Shown: piece by piece, positions 1-8,309 of the stretch
How positions within the stretch are numbered: position 1 is the first letter of the stretch
Layout: each line of letters begins with the position of its first letter
Assembly: GCA_035637315.1 (NCBI GenBank)
Contig: DASPXK010000324.1
Coordinates: 1 to 11,616 of the forward strand
Length of the DNA stretch: 11,616 bases
Origin: DASPXK01 sp035637315
GTDB taxonomy: Bacteria > Chloroflexota > UBA6077 > JACCZL01
Direction of reading: 5' to 3'
Translations under genes and position numbers: made by a program
The notes under the pieces: model-generated
Told to the model about the DNA's origin: nothing
The model's database searches: none
Seen by the model: the letters and a program-made list of their open reading frames with translations, nothing else

Positions 1-1146
1 GGCCTCCGGCTCCGCTGCGGCGTGCAGCTCCTGCTCACAGAGAACAGCGCCCGCCACGCGCCGAAGCTCGTACAAGCGCTCAAAGGCGGCGAGCCGTATC
101 ACGTCGCGCGGATCGTCGATCTCCAGCCGCCAGCCCAGCCAGGCCGGCTCGGACGCCATACCCCGCAGCAGCAAGCCATAGCCCTCCCGAACGGCGATAT
201 CGCCGAGACGCCGATGGCTAAAGGGCTGAGTTCGATCGACGGTGGCGAGTGACTCGGCGCGTCCCAGCTGCTGGAGCAGCCCTTCGAAGTCGAGGCGTCC
301 GCCGCGCGGCGTAGATACGATCACGATCTCGTCCGGCACGGCGATCGGGATGCAGAACGGGCAGGCGGATTTGAGAGGCCGAGACTCGAGGTCGAGCCGC
401 ACGTTGGACTGTTCCTCGAGGCGCAGGCCCAGCCAGGCGACCGTCCCGTGAAGCGCGGGCAGGAGGTACTCGGCCGCGAAGAGGCCGTCGTACTCGGTGC
501 CACGGCGGACCCACTCGAGGTCGGATGACCAGAGATCTTCGCCGTCGAGCGCGTGGTGGATGGACTGGTCGCTCAGCGCCTGATGGTACATATCGGCCGT
601 CCGCTCGAGAATCGTCCTGGCCGCCGTCACCAGGACGGCCGGCTCCAGACCGCGCAGCTCGTGGAGCATCGACCCGTAGTCGGCAAACCCGAGCTCCCCA
701 GCGATACTCACGGCCGCCAGGTAGCGGTCGCACCGCAAGCGGCTCAGTCGGCCCGTCTCCGCGCGGACCAGCTCCTCCAGAGCATGCCGGCGCTCGGCAT
801 CTGGCTCATTCACGAGCACGAGCGAGGCAGCCCGAAATGGTAGCGCGGCGCCATCCCACTCCACGGCGGCCCGGGCTTCGGCCTCCGCCAGCTGCTCGTC
901 CAGCCGCCACGTCGCCTGGCCGATCATATTGCTGGCGACGAAATCGAGTAGGGATCGGAGCGGCTTGGCCTCGAGCGGCTGATCGTGAAGCCAGCCGTAT
1001 GTGTCGATGGAGCAGAGCTCGGGATGTCGGTCGTAGATCGGCTCGAGCTCGAGCGCTGGCTTGACCCCGGCCCGATAGAGGTAGCGCTCACGATTCAAGG
1101 CCGCCGTGAACGCCTCGGCCTCACGCTCGAAAAAGGAGAAGTCCAT
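1..1146 (-). CDS. M3 peptidase-like protein with degenerate zinc-binding motif (partial, C-terminus off the left edge)
   Basis: An open frame runs from the ATG at 1146 to the window edge without a stop, giving 382 codons (MDFSFFEREA…). Residues about 255-380 match the pattern of the M3 oligoendopeptidase C-terminal catalytic region: a Cys-containing FCIPI segment, then VPDEIVIVSTPRGG, a helix where M3 enzymes carry HExxH, LGDIAVREGY, and ..AFERLYELRRAVGAVLCEQELH. In M3 enzymes HExxH supplies two zinc-ligand histidines and the catalytic glutamate. Here the aligned residues are Q292-Q293-L294-G295-R296, so all three are gone. The downstream glutamate ligand position (E321, 25 residues later) is kept. 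I infer a non-catalytic relative, perhaps with a binding or scaffold role. No signal peptide is visible, so it is probably cytoplasmic. No Shine-Dalgarno precedes the start, because the heptamer array begins only a few bases upstream. It is divergent from moeA. Family assignment is fairly confident; function is unknown. Confidence 0.7.
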   Translation of the reverse strand, partial: MDFSFFEREAEAFTAALNRERYLYRAGVKPALELEPIYDRHPELCSIDTYGWLHDQPLEAKPLRSLLDFVASNMIGQATWRLDEQLAEAEARAAVEWDGAALPFRAASLVLVNEPDAERRHALEELVRAETGRLSRLRCDRYLAAVSIAGELGFADYGSMLHELRGLEPAVLVTAARTILERTADMYHQALSDQSIHHALDGEDLWSSDLEWVRRGTEYDGLFAAEYLLPALHGTVAWLGLRLEEQSNVRLDLESRPLKSACPFCIPIAVPDEIVIVSTPRGGRLDFEGLLQQLGRAESLATVDRTQPFSHRRLGDIAVREGYGLLLRGMASEPAWLGWRLEIDDPRDVIRLAAFERLYELRRVAGAVLCEQELHAAAEPEA

Positions 1147-1151
1147 GCGTA

Positions 1152-1220
<69 letters not shown>

Positions 1221-1289
1221 AGTCTAGCCAGATTGGACCGCCCGGCACACCCGCCTCGCCAGAGCTCCGAACGCCTTCGCTCTCCATGT

Positions 1290-1324
1290 TGCCTGCTGCC
1301 CACTGCCTACTGCCTACCGCCTAC
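1290..1324. repeat. Heptamer array in opposite orientation, right block
   Basis: Five 7-bp units (TGCCTGC, TGCCCAC, TGCCTAC, TGCCTAC, CGCCTAC) are the reverse complement of the GTAGGCA block at 1152-1218. The two blocks face each other across about 70 bp and can pair over roughly 35 bp, with mismatches. The right block ends just before the -10-like box of moeA. Confidence 0.9.
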
Positions 1325-1334
1325 TGGCTGACGG

Positions 1335-1340
1335 TACAAT
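1335..1340 (+). promoter_or_regulatory. Putative -10 element for leaderless moeA transcript
   Basis: TACAAT lies six bases upstream of the moeA ATG at 1347, so transcription would start at or next to the A of the start codon. No Shine-Dalgarno is visible before this ATG, which agrees with a leaderless mRNA. No convincing -35 is seen, because its expected place lies inside the heptamer array. The same spacing recurs before the gene at 8801. Confidence 0.5.
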
Positions 1341-1346
1341 CCCGGT

Positions 1347-2594
<1,248 letters not shown>

Positions 2595-2602
2595 GCCACG
2601 TC

Positions 2603-4531
2603 GTGGTGCCCAGAAAGGTCTACCTCGAGGACATTCCGCTCGACGAGGCGAGCCGCCGATTCGAGGCTGCCCTGGCGGCCGCCGATGGGCTCGGGCCGAT
2701 CGGCCCCGAGCGAGTTCCGGTCGCCGAGGCGCTCGGACGGGTGACAGCTGCGCCCGTTTGGGCCTCGATCTCTTCACCGCACTACCACGGGGCTGCCATG
2801 GACGGCGCCGCCGTCCGCGCCGAGAACGCGCTCGGAGCGTCTGAGGCCTCGCCCGTCAGGCTGCGGCTCGGGGCGCAGGCCTTCTGGGTGGACACGGGCG
2901 ACCCGCTCCCGCCCGACACCAACGCCGTCATCATGCTCGAGCATATCCAGAGCTTCGGCGAGCAGATCGAGATCATGGCACCAGTCGCGCCCTGGCAGCA
3001 CGTCAGGTCGATGGGCGAGGACATCGTCGCGACTGAGCTTGTCCTGCCCGAGGGCAAGATGCTCGGCCCGGTCGACCTCGGCGCGGCCGCCGCGTGCGGG
3101 TGCACCCACGTGGAGGTCCGCCGCCGCCCGCGCGTCGCGATCATGCCGACCGGGACGGAATTGGTCGAGCCGGGCCCAGACGTCAAGCCAGGCCAGATCA
3201 TCGAGTTCAACTCGCTGATGCTGGCCAGCCAGATCTCCGAGTGGGGCGGCGCGCCCTGCCGGTTGTCTGTGACCCCAGATGACTATCCGCTCCTCAAGCA
3301 GCGGATCGAGACGGCTCTGGGGGAGCATGACGTCGTGGTCGTCAACGCCGGCTCTTCGGCGGGCTCGGAAGACTTCACAGCTCGAATCGTCGCCGAGCTA
3401 GGCGATCTGCTGGTGCACGGTGTCGCCGTCCGGCCCGGCCACCCGGTCATCCTCGGCGTGGCGCGCGGGAAGCCGATCCTGGGCATCCCGGGTTACCCCG
3501 TCTCAGCCGTGCTGACGTCGGAGCTGTTCGTTCGGCCGCTCTTGTTTCGCCTCCTGGGCTCGGCCCCGCCCGAGCGGCCCAGGATGCAGGCGACCATCAC
3601 CCGCAAGGTGCTGTCGCCGATGGGCGAGGACGAGTACCTGCGTGTAAAGCTTGGCAAGGTCGGCAACCGCGTCACCGCCACGCCACTCCAGCGTGGGGCA
3701 GGCGTGATCATGTCGCTCGTGCGCGCCGACGGCATCACACTGATCCCGCGCTTTTCCGAGGGCCTTCACGCTGGGACTGAGATCACCGTCGAGCTGCTGC
3801 GCGGCCCGGAGGAGATCGAGCGCACGATCGTGGCGATTGGCAGCCATGACCTGACGCTGGATCTGCTGTCGAGCGAGTTGAGCAAGCGCCACCGTGGGCT
3901 GACCCTTTCGTCGTCGAATGTGGGCAGCCTGGGCGGACTGATCGCGCTCCAGCGCGGGGAAGCTCACCTGAGTGGCTCGCACCTGCTGGACGAGGAGAGC
4001 GGCGAATACAACGTGACGTACGTGCGCCGCTACCTGGCGGGCAGGCCAATCCTGCTGGTCAACCTGGCGTACCGAGAGCAGGGGCTGATCGTGCCGCGCG
4101 GTAACCCGAAGCGCATCGGTGGCCTCGAGGACTTGCTCCGCCCGGACGTCCAGTTCGTCAACCGTCAGAAGGGAGCCGGCACACGTGTGCTGCTCGACTA
4201 CCGCCTGAAGCAGATGGGCGTCGACCCCCTTCAGATCAATGGCTATACGCGCGAGGAGTTCACCCACCTGATGGTGGCCGCCTCGGTCGCGGGCGGGACG
4301 GCCGACACCGGGCTCGGCATCCTGGCGGCTGCGCGAGCCTTGCGACTCGACTTCGTCCCACTGTTGAAAGAGCGCTACGATCTAGTCGTGCCGCGCGAGC
4401 ACTACGAGTCGGAGCTGCTCCGGCCGCTTCTCGAGATCGTACGCGGTCCTGATTTTCGCCGCCAGGTCGAAGCCCTCGGCGGCTACGACACCTCGCAGAT
4501 GGGCGAGGTCGTTGGCGAGGTCAATGCATAG
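2603..4531 (+). CDS. MoeA fused to a C-terminal periplasmic-binding-protein-like domain
   Basis: This 642-residue protein has two parts. Residues 1-403 are a MoeA: AMDGAAVRAEN with D67, NAVIMLEH at 107-114, PTGTELVEPG at 182-191, GQIIEFNS at 197-204, a MogA-like loop NAGSSAGSEDF at 248-258, RPGHP at 277-281 and GIPGYPVS at 294-301. Residues about 405-636 match the PBP-like domain (PF12727 type) found on archaeal and bacterial MoeA fusions: IGSHDLTLDLL, GSLGGLIAL, SGEYNVTYVRRYL, QGLIVPRGN, FVNRQKGAGTRVLLD, and VAGGTADTGLG. That domain resembles molybdate/LysR-type ligand binders, so it may sense or deliver the metal oxyanion. The start is GTG at 2603 or the adjacent GTG at 2606; neither has a clear Shine-Dalgarno, and re-initiation after the moeA stop 8 bp upstream is likely. 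An in-frame extension upstream overlaps moeA in another frame and does not look like MoeA. Confidence 0.88.
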   Translation: MVPRKVYLEDIPLDEASRRFEAALAAADGLGPIGPERVPVAEALGRVTAAPVWASISSPHYHGAAMDGAAVRAENALGASEASPVRLRLGAQAFWVDTGDPLPPDTNAVIMLEHIQSFGEQIEIMAPVAPWQHVRSMGEDIVATELVLPEGKMLGPVDLGAAAACGCTHVEVRRRPRVAIMPTGTELVEPGPDVKPGQIIEFNSLMLASQISEWGGAPCRLSVTPDDYPLLKQRIETALGEHDVVVVNAGSSAGSEDFTARIVAELGDLLVHGVAVRPGHPVILGVARGKPILGIPGYPVSAVLTSELFVRPLLFRLLGSAPPERPRMQATITRKVLSPMGEDEYLRVKLGKVGNRVTATPLQRGAGVIMSLVRADGITLIPRFSEGLHAGTEITVELLRGPEEIERTIVAIGSHDLTLDLLSSELSKRHRGLTLSSSNVGSLGGLIALQRGEAHLSGSHLLDEESGEYNVTYVRRYLAGRPILLVNLAYREQGLIVPRGNPKRIGGLEDLLRPDVQFVNRQKGAGTRVLLDYRLKQMGVDPLQINGYTREEFTHLMVAASVAGGTADTGLGILAAARALRLDFVPLLKERYDLVVPREHYESELLRPLLEIVRGPDFRRQVEALGGYDTSQMGEVVGEVNA

Positions 4532-4535
4532 ACAC

Positions 4536-4602
4536 GGTAGGGGCGCACGGCGTGCGCCCGCCTCACACCGCCCAACAAGGGCGCACGCCGTGCGCCCCTA
4601 CC
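4536..4602. repeat. Perfect 24-bp inverted repeat between moeA-PBP and lpd
   Basis: Arms 4536-4559 and 4579-4602 are exact reverse complements around a 19-bp loop. Each arm also contains its own palindrome, with GGGCGCAC and GTGCGCCC around GGC, so nested hairpins can form. The outer end GGTAGGGGCG… resembles dispersed GTAGGGGCG palindromes common in environmental genomes. It starts 4 bp after the moeA-PBP stop and ends 20 bp before the lpd ribosome binding site. It could end moeA transcription, although no T-tract follows. Confidence 0.9.
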
Positions 4603-4622
4603 ACGGAAACGTATCCTGGCCT

Positions 4623-4629
4623 GGAGGTG
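4623..4629 (+). promoter_or_regulatory. Ribosome binding site deciding the lpd start
   Basis: GGAGGTG, a strong Shine-Dalgarno, lies 6 bases before the GTG at 4636. It supports that codon over an upstream in-frame GTG at 4552, which lies inside the inverted repeat. Confidence 0.75.
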
Positions 4630-4635
4630 ACCCTG

Positions 4636-6072
4636 GTGGAGCATGACGTCGACGTGTGTGTCATCGGGACGGGCCCGGGCGGGTATGTGGCCGCGATCAG
4701 GGGGGCCCAGCTCGGGCTCAAGGTGGCTGTGGTCGAGCGTGAGGAGCTGGGCGGTGTGTGTCTCAATCGCGGCTGCATACCCACGAAGGCGATGCTGCGC
4801 TCGGCAGACCTGCTGACGACGTTCATGCATTCGGCCGACTTCGGGATCCTGGCCGAAAATGTTCGGGTCGACTACGCCAAGGTACTGGCCCGCAAAGACA
4901 AGGTCGTCAAACAGCTCGTCGGCGGGGTGGCCAGCCTCCTCGAGAGCAACGGCGTCCAAGTCATCAGAGGCTCCGGGCGGCTGGTCGAACGGCGTAAGGT
5001 GCTGATCACCGGTGCGAACGAGGCCGCGATCAGTGCCAAGAACGTGATCATCGCGACCGGGTCGGAGCCAGCCAGCCTCCCGATCAAGGGGGCCAGTGGC
5101 TCCGGCGTGATCGACAGCGACGGTGCGCTCGAGCTTCGCGAGGTACCTCAGAGCATGCTGGTGATCGGGGGCGGGGCGGTCGGGGCCGAGTGGGCCAACA
5201 TCTTCGGAGCCTTTGGCTCGCAGGTCACACTCGTCGAGATGCTTCCGACCCTGCTCCCGCTCGAGGACGAGGACATGGGGCGCGCCCTCGCCCGCTCGCT
5301 CTCGCGGCGCGGGATCACCGTTCACACCGACGCGAAGCTGGAGGAGATCTCCGACGGCGATGACGGCAAGAAGGTTGGCACGCTGACTCTCAAGGATGGC
5401 AAGCAAGAGCGAGTGGCCGCCGACATGGTCCTGATCGGGGTCGGACGCAAGCCGAACACCGAGGGCCTCGGCCTCGACGACGTTGGCGTCAAGACCGACC
5501 GCCGCGGCTTCATCGAGATCGACGACCAGCTACGAACCAGCGTCCCGAACGTCTACGCGATCGGGGACGTAAGCGGTAAGCAGTTGTTGGCCCACCTGGC
5601 GTCGCACCAGGGAATCACGGCCATGGAGACCATCGCCGGCCAGGACAAGACGATGGACTACAAAGCGGTCCCCTCCTGCACGTTTACCCACCCGGAGGTA
5701 GCCACGGTCGGCCTGTCGGAGAGAGAAGCGCGCGATAAGGGCTACGACGTGCGCGTCGGCAAGTTCCCGCTTGCCGCCAGCGGTCGGGCGATGACGTATG
5801 GCGACACTGATGGCCTGGTGAAGGTGGTCGCCGACGGCAAATATGGCGAGCTGCTCGGGGTGCACATCATCGGGCCATCGGCAAGCGACATGATCCCGGA
5901 AGCGGTCCTCGGGATCCGCCTCGAGGCGACTCTGGAAGACATCACCGGGACGATTCACGCCCACCCGACGATGGCCGAGTCCGTCATGGAGGCGGCCTGG
6001 GCAGCGTCCGGAGCCGCGCTCCACCTGCCCAAACCACGCGAGCGCGCCGCTGCGTCCAACGTTGAACGTTGA
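4636..6072 (+). CDS. lpdA: Dihydrolipoamide dehydrogenase (E3)
   Basis: This 478-residue flavoprotein reoxidises dihydrolipoyl groups of 2-oxoacid dehydrogenase complexes or the glycine cleavage system, passing electrons through a disulfide and FAD to NAD+. The N-terminal FAD site is VIGTGPGGYVAA at 9-20. The redox disulfide motif GGVCLNRGCIPTK has C42 and C47. The NAD site is VIGGGAVGAEWANIF at 176-190, and a second FAD motif YAIGDVSG lies at 307-314. The C-terminal interface domain carries the catalytic H443 and E448 in HAHPTMAE. All key residues are present, and the length is normal when translation starts at the GTG at 4636. The stop overlaps the lipB start, so the two are translationally coupled. 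The extreme C-terminus (SNVER) is encoded by the heptad duplication at the junction. Confidence 0.96.
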   Translation: MEHDVDVCVIGTGPGGYVAAIRGAQLGLKVAVVEREELGGVCLNRGCIPTKAMLRSADLLTTFMHSADFGILAENVRVDYAKVLARKDKVVKQLVGGVASLLESNGVQVIRGSGRLVERRKVLITGANEAAISAKNVIIATGSEPASLPIKGASGSGVIDSDGALELREVPQSMLVIGGGAVGAEWANIFGAFGSQVTLVEMLPTLLPLEDEDMGRALARSLSRRGITVHTDAKLEEISDGDDGKKVGTLTLKDGKQERVAADMVLIGVGRKPNTEGLGLDDVGVKTDRRGFIEIDDQLRTSVPNVYAIGDVSGKQLLAHLASHQGITAMETIAGQDKTMDYKAVPSCTFTHPEVATVGLSEREARDKGYDVRVGKFPLAASGRAMTYGDTDGLVKVVADGKYGELLGVHIIGPSASDMIPEAVLGIRLEATLEDITGTIHAHPTMAESVMEAAWAASGAALHLPKPRERAAASNVER

Positions 6073-6074
6073 AC
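6061..6074. repeat. GTTGAAC heptad duplication at the lpd/lipB junction
   Basis: Two adjacent GTTGAAC units at 6061-6067 and 6068-6074, preceded by a partial AAC, contain both the lpd stop codon (6070-6072) and the proposed lipB TTG start (6062). It is a short tandem heptamer, like the larger array at 1152. Confidence 0.85.
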
Positions 6075-6796
6075 GACCCGTCTGGGTGGCGCAACTAGGG
6101 CGAATCGAATACGGGGCCGCATTCGGCCTGCAGCGCTTTCTGGCCGCCGAGCGGGACGCCGAGCGGGTTCCCGACCTGCTGCTGTTCGTCGAGCACCCGC
6201 CAGTGTTTACCCTAGGGCGGCGTGGGAGCCGCGACGACATCTACACCTCGCCTGAGGAGCTCGAGCGGCTTGGGATCGCGGTTCACGAGACCAACCGCGG
6301 CGGGCTGGTCACCTACCACGGTCCGGGCCAGGTCGTCGGCTACCCGATCGTTCGGCTGCGCGAACTGGCGCGCGATGCCCCCAGTTTCGTCTGGGGTCTC
6401 GAGGAGACGATCATCCAGACGCTGCGCGGGCTGGGGGTCGCCACACTGCGAGATGCCAGCAACCGTGGCGTGTTCGCCGCGCAGGGCAAGATCGCGGCGA
6501 TCGGAGTGGCCGTGATACACGGAGTGACCATCCACGGCTTTGCGCTCAACGTGGCGCCCGATCTGGGGCACTTCGCGCTGATCAACCCATGCGGGCTGGG
6601 CGACCGAGGCGTCACTTCCGCCGAGCGTGTCCTGGGACAGGCGCTCGACACCGCCCGCCTGACACAAGCGCTGGCGTTCCACTTTGGCAGCGTCTTCAGG
6701 CGCCCGGTGGTGCCGGCCCCGGGCCGGTTCTGGCAGACTCTCGAGAGGTTTGGGTTTGGCATCGGCAGGCCGGCCGTCGGCCATAAATCCGACTGA
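6062..6796 (+). CDS. lipB: Octanoyl-[acyl carrier protein]:protein octanoyltransferase LipB
   Basis: This 244-residue protein transfers octanoate from acyl carrier protein to lipoyl domains, the first step of endogenous lipoate synthesis. The LipB signature RGGLVTYHGPGQVVGYPI is at 79-96. The catalytic lysine is K143 in GKIAAIGVAV, and the catalytic cysteine is C177 in INPCGL. VEHPPVFTLGRRG at 43-55 is also typical. The start is uncertain: TTG at 6062 overlaps lpd by 11 bp, while GTG at 6086 lies just before the first conserved residues (VAQLGRIEYG). Neither has a clear ribosome binding site, which suggests coupling to lpd. It serves the same lipoyl proteins as Lpd. Lipoyl synthase (lipA), the usual partner, is not in the window. 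Confidence 0.95.
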   Translation: MNVERPVWVAQLGRIEYGAAFGLQRFLAAERDAERVPDLLLFVEHPPVFTLGRRGSRDDIYTSPEELERLGIAVHETNRGGLVTYHGPGQVVGYPIVRLRELARDAPSFVWGLEETIIQTLRGLGVATLRDASNRGVFAAQGKIAAIGVAVIHGVTIHGFALNVAPDLGHFALINPCGLGDRGVTSAERVLGQALDTARLTQALAFHFGSVFRRPVVPAPGRFWQTLERFGFGIGRPAVGHKSD

Positions 6797-6825
6797 TTGA
6801 CTCGTATTTTTGACCTCCGGTCGAG

Positions 6826-6831
6826 TACAAT
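6826..6831 (+). promoter_or_regulatory. Possible -10 element for mrp
   Basis: TACAAT occurs in the AT-richer patch after lipB, about 120 bp before the mrp start. A TTGACC at 6810-6815 is too close (10 bp) to be a normal -35 partner and TTGACT at 6797-6802 is too far (23 bp), so the promoter call rests on the -10 alone. Confidence 0.4.
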
Positions 6832-6837
6832 TTTCTA

Positions 6838-6952
6838 GGGTAACGCGCGGCGCAGGGGCGCGACTTATCGCGCCTCCGTTGGGGACAGGGGGCGATAAAG
6901 GGTGCCCCAACGGTGTCCCGCCGGACCGCCACGTTCGAGGAGTGAAGCGACA
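6838..6952 (+). promoter_or_regulatory. Structured 5' leader of mrp with two hairpins and a competing pairing
   Basis: The stretch between the candidate -10 and the mrp start contains two strong hairpins. The first pairs GGCGCGA (6857-6863) with TCGCGCC (6868-6874) over a CTTA loop. The second pairs CCGTTGGGG (6876-6884) exactly with CCCCAACGG (6905-6913) around a 20-base loop. That loop carries GCGATAA (6892-6898), which is complementary to TTATCGC (6865-6871) in the first hairpin, so the two structures could compete or form a pseudoknot. I recognise no known riboswitch class. It could instead be a decayed copy of a dispersed palindromic repeat. Confidence 0.45.
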
Positions 6953-8056
6953 GTGTCGGTGGATATGAGGCGCGATGAGGTGTTGGGCGAGCTTCGCACC
7001 GTGCAGGACCCTGACCTGCACCGCGATCTCGTCACCCTCGGCATGATTCAGGAGTTGAAGATCGAGGGCGATCGGGTCAGCTTCGCCGTCGTACTGACGA
7101 CGCCCGCCTGCCCAGTCAAGGACAAGATGAAGGAGTGGACGCGGGACGCGGTGCTTCGCCTCCCCTGGGTGAAGGAAGTCTCGGTCGATATGCGAGCCCA
7201 GACCACCTCGGGTCGAGCCACCTCCAACGAGGAGTTGATCCCCCAGGTCAAGAACGTTATCGCCGTTGCCAGCGGCAAGGGCGGGGTTGGCAAATCCACA
7301 ACCAGCGTCAACGTGACGCTTGCGCTGGCCGAGACGGGCGCCAGGGTCGGCCTGCTCGACGGCGACATCTACGGCCCCAACATCCCGCTCATGATGGGGC
7401 TCAAGACCAAGCCGCAGCTTCAGAGCGACGGCGGCAAGATAGTCCCCATGCGCAGCTACGGCATTAAGCTGATGTCGATCGGCTTCTTCATCGACGAGGA
7501 CAACCCGGTCATCTGGCGCGGGCCGATGGTCCATGGCGCCATCCAGCAGTTTTTGCGCGACGTGGATTGGGGCGAGCTCGACTACCTGGTCGTGGACCTT
7601 CCGCCCGGGACCGGCGACGCTTCGCTCAGCCTGTCGCAGCTGATCCCACTGTCCGGCGTGGTGATCGTGACCACGCCGCAGGATGTGGCGCTCCAGGATG
7701 TCGCCAAGAGTGTAGCGATGTTCCGCCGCCTCGAGGTACCGATCATCGGTGTCGTGGAGAACATGAGCTACTTCATCTGTCCCAACTGCAAGGAGCGCCA
7801 TGAGATCTTCGGCCGAGGCGGTGGCGAGCGGATCGCCCAGCACTTCGGCTCGGCGTTTCTGGGTCATGTGCCGCTCCAGCCGAAAGTACGTATCGGCGGT
7901 GACGAGGGCCGCCCGGTTGTCGTTACCGACCCCCACTCGCCGGAGAGCGAGGCATTCCGCGTGGTCGCTGGCGCCATCGCGCAGCAGGTGAGTATCCTGG
8001 CCTACGCCAGCCAGGGGGCGTTCATCCCGGCTGTGAGCTTGACGCTGAAGAAGTAG
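6953..8056 (+). CDS. Mrp/ApbC-family Fe-S cluster carrier ATPase
   Basis: This 367-residue cytoplasmic P-loop ATPase belongs to the family that binds and delivers iron-sulfur clusters to apoproteins. Residues about 6-80 form the MIP18 (DUF59) domain, with VQDPDLHRDLVTLGM and the conserved cysteine C53 in TTPACPVKDKM. The NTPase domain follows, with the deviant Walker A SGKGGVGKST at 107-116, DGDIYGPNIP at 137-144, VVDLPPGTGD at 213-222, and the cluster-binding pair C276/C279 in ICPNC. The start is GTG at 6953, ten bases after the GAGGAG at 6937-6942. An in-frame GTG at 6902 lies in the hairpin region and adds sequence with no family resemblance. Placement after lpd-lipB suggests support of lipoyl synthase, an Fe-S enzyme; that is inference. 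A small gene follows 9 bp after the stop. Confidence 0.93.
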   Translation: MSVDMRRDEVLGELRTVQDPDLHRDLVTLGMIQELKIEGDRVSFAVVLTTPACPVKDKMKEWTRDAVLRLPWVKEVSVDMRAQTTSGRATSNEELIPQVKNVIAVASGKGGVGKSTTSVNVTLALAETGARVGLLDGDIYGPNIPLMMGLKTKPQLQSDGGKIVPMRSYGIKLMSIGFFIDEDNPVIWRGPMVHGAIQQFLRDVDWGELDYLVVDLPPGTGDASLSLSQLIPLSGVVIVTTPQDVALQDVAKSVAMFRRLEVPIIGVVENMSYFICPNCKERHEIFGRGGGERIAQHFGSAFLGHVPLQPKVRIGGDEGRPVVVTDPHSPESEAFRVVAGAIAQQVSILAYASQGAFIPAVSLTLKK

Positions 8057-8065
8057 GAGGCGCCT

Positions 8066-8236
8066 GTGGCCGAGGCCGCCGCCGCGCTGTTGGCGCTCGG
8101 GCAGCAACTCGTGCAACAACAGCAACCGGGCGGCGAGAACCCGACGGTCTGTTTCGCCGCCGTCCCGCTTCTCATTCCAGCCGTAGCCGTGATGGCCAAC
8201 TCGCTCCTCAGACGACTACGCTCGAGGCCCGACTAG
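8066..8236 (+). CDS. Small putative single-pass membrane protein (56 aa) downstream of mrp
   Basis: A 57-codon frame from GTG at 8066 to TAG at 8236 begins six bases after a perfect AGGAGG (8055-8060) that overlaps the mrp stop codon. The protein has an Ala/Leu-rich N-terminus, a Gln run (QQLVQQQQPGG), one hydrophobic stretch of about 20 residues (VCFAAVPLLIPAVAVMANSL) and a basic C-terminal tail (RRLRSRPD). This pattern suggests a membrane anchor with the basic tail in the cytoplasm. I recognise no family. The strong ribosome binding site and the 9-bp gap to mrp argue that it is translated and in the mrp operon. Its size falls below common gene-calling cut-offs. Confidence 0.6.
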   Translation: MAEAAAALLALGQQLVQQQQPGGENPTVCFAAVPLLIPAVAVMANSLLRRLRSRPD

Positions 8237-8294
8237 CTGCGGACACAGCCGTTCGACCTACACACGACACGCCTGAGAGCCGTGCTGGCTGACC

Positions 8295-8303
8295 TGATAT
8301 AAT
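8295..8303 (+). promoter_or_regulatory. Extended -10 promoter of rnpB
   Basis: TGATATAAT is a consensus TATAAT (8298-8303) with the upstream TGn extension. It lies seven bases before the inferred first base of RNase P RNA (8310). No good -35 is seen, as expected for extended -10 promoters. Confidence 0.7.
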
Positions 8304-8309
8304 CTGGTT

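Noticed and set aside
218..733. A 171-codon minus-strand frame and other short frames in 1-1064
   Set aside because: The frame starting at 1146 and open to the edge has the M3-family landmarks; the others are out-of-frame shadows rich in Arg, Pro and Gly.
4483..5406. A 307-codon minus-strand frame opposite the lpd gene
   Set aside because: It is antisense to well-conserved Lpd motifs and has no family features.
6902..6952. Longer Mrp start at GTG 6902
   Set aside because: It lies in the second leader hairpin, and the added residues are not family-like, whereas GAGGAG precedes the GTG at 6953.
6212..8125. A 637-codon open frame on the minus strand opposite lipB and mrp
   Set aside because: Its translation is His/Arg/Gly-rich with no recognisable domain, and the plus strand encodes clear LipB and Mrp here. 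It is a high-GC antisense shadow.
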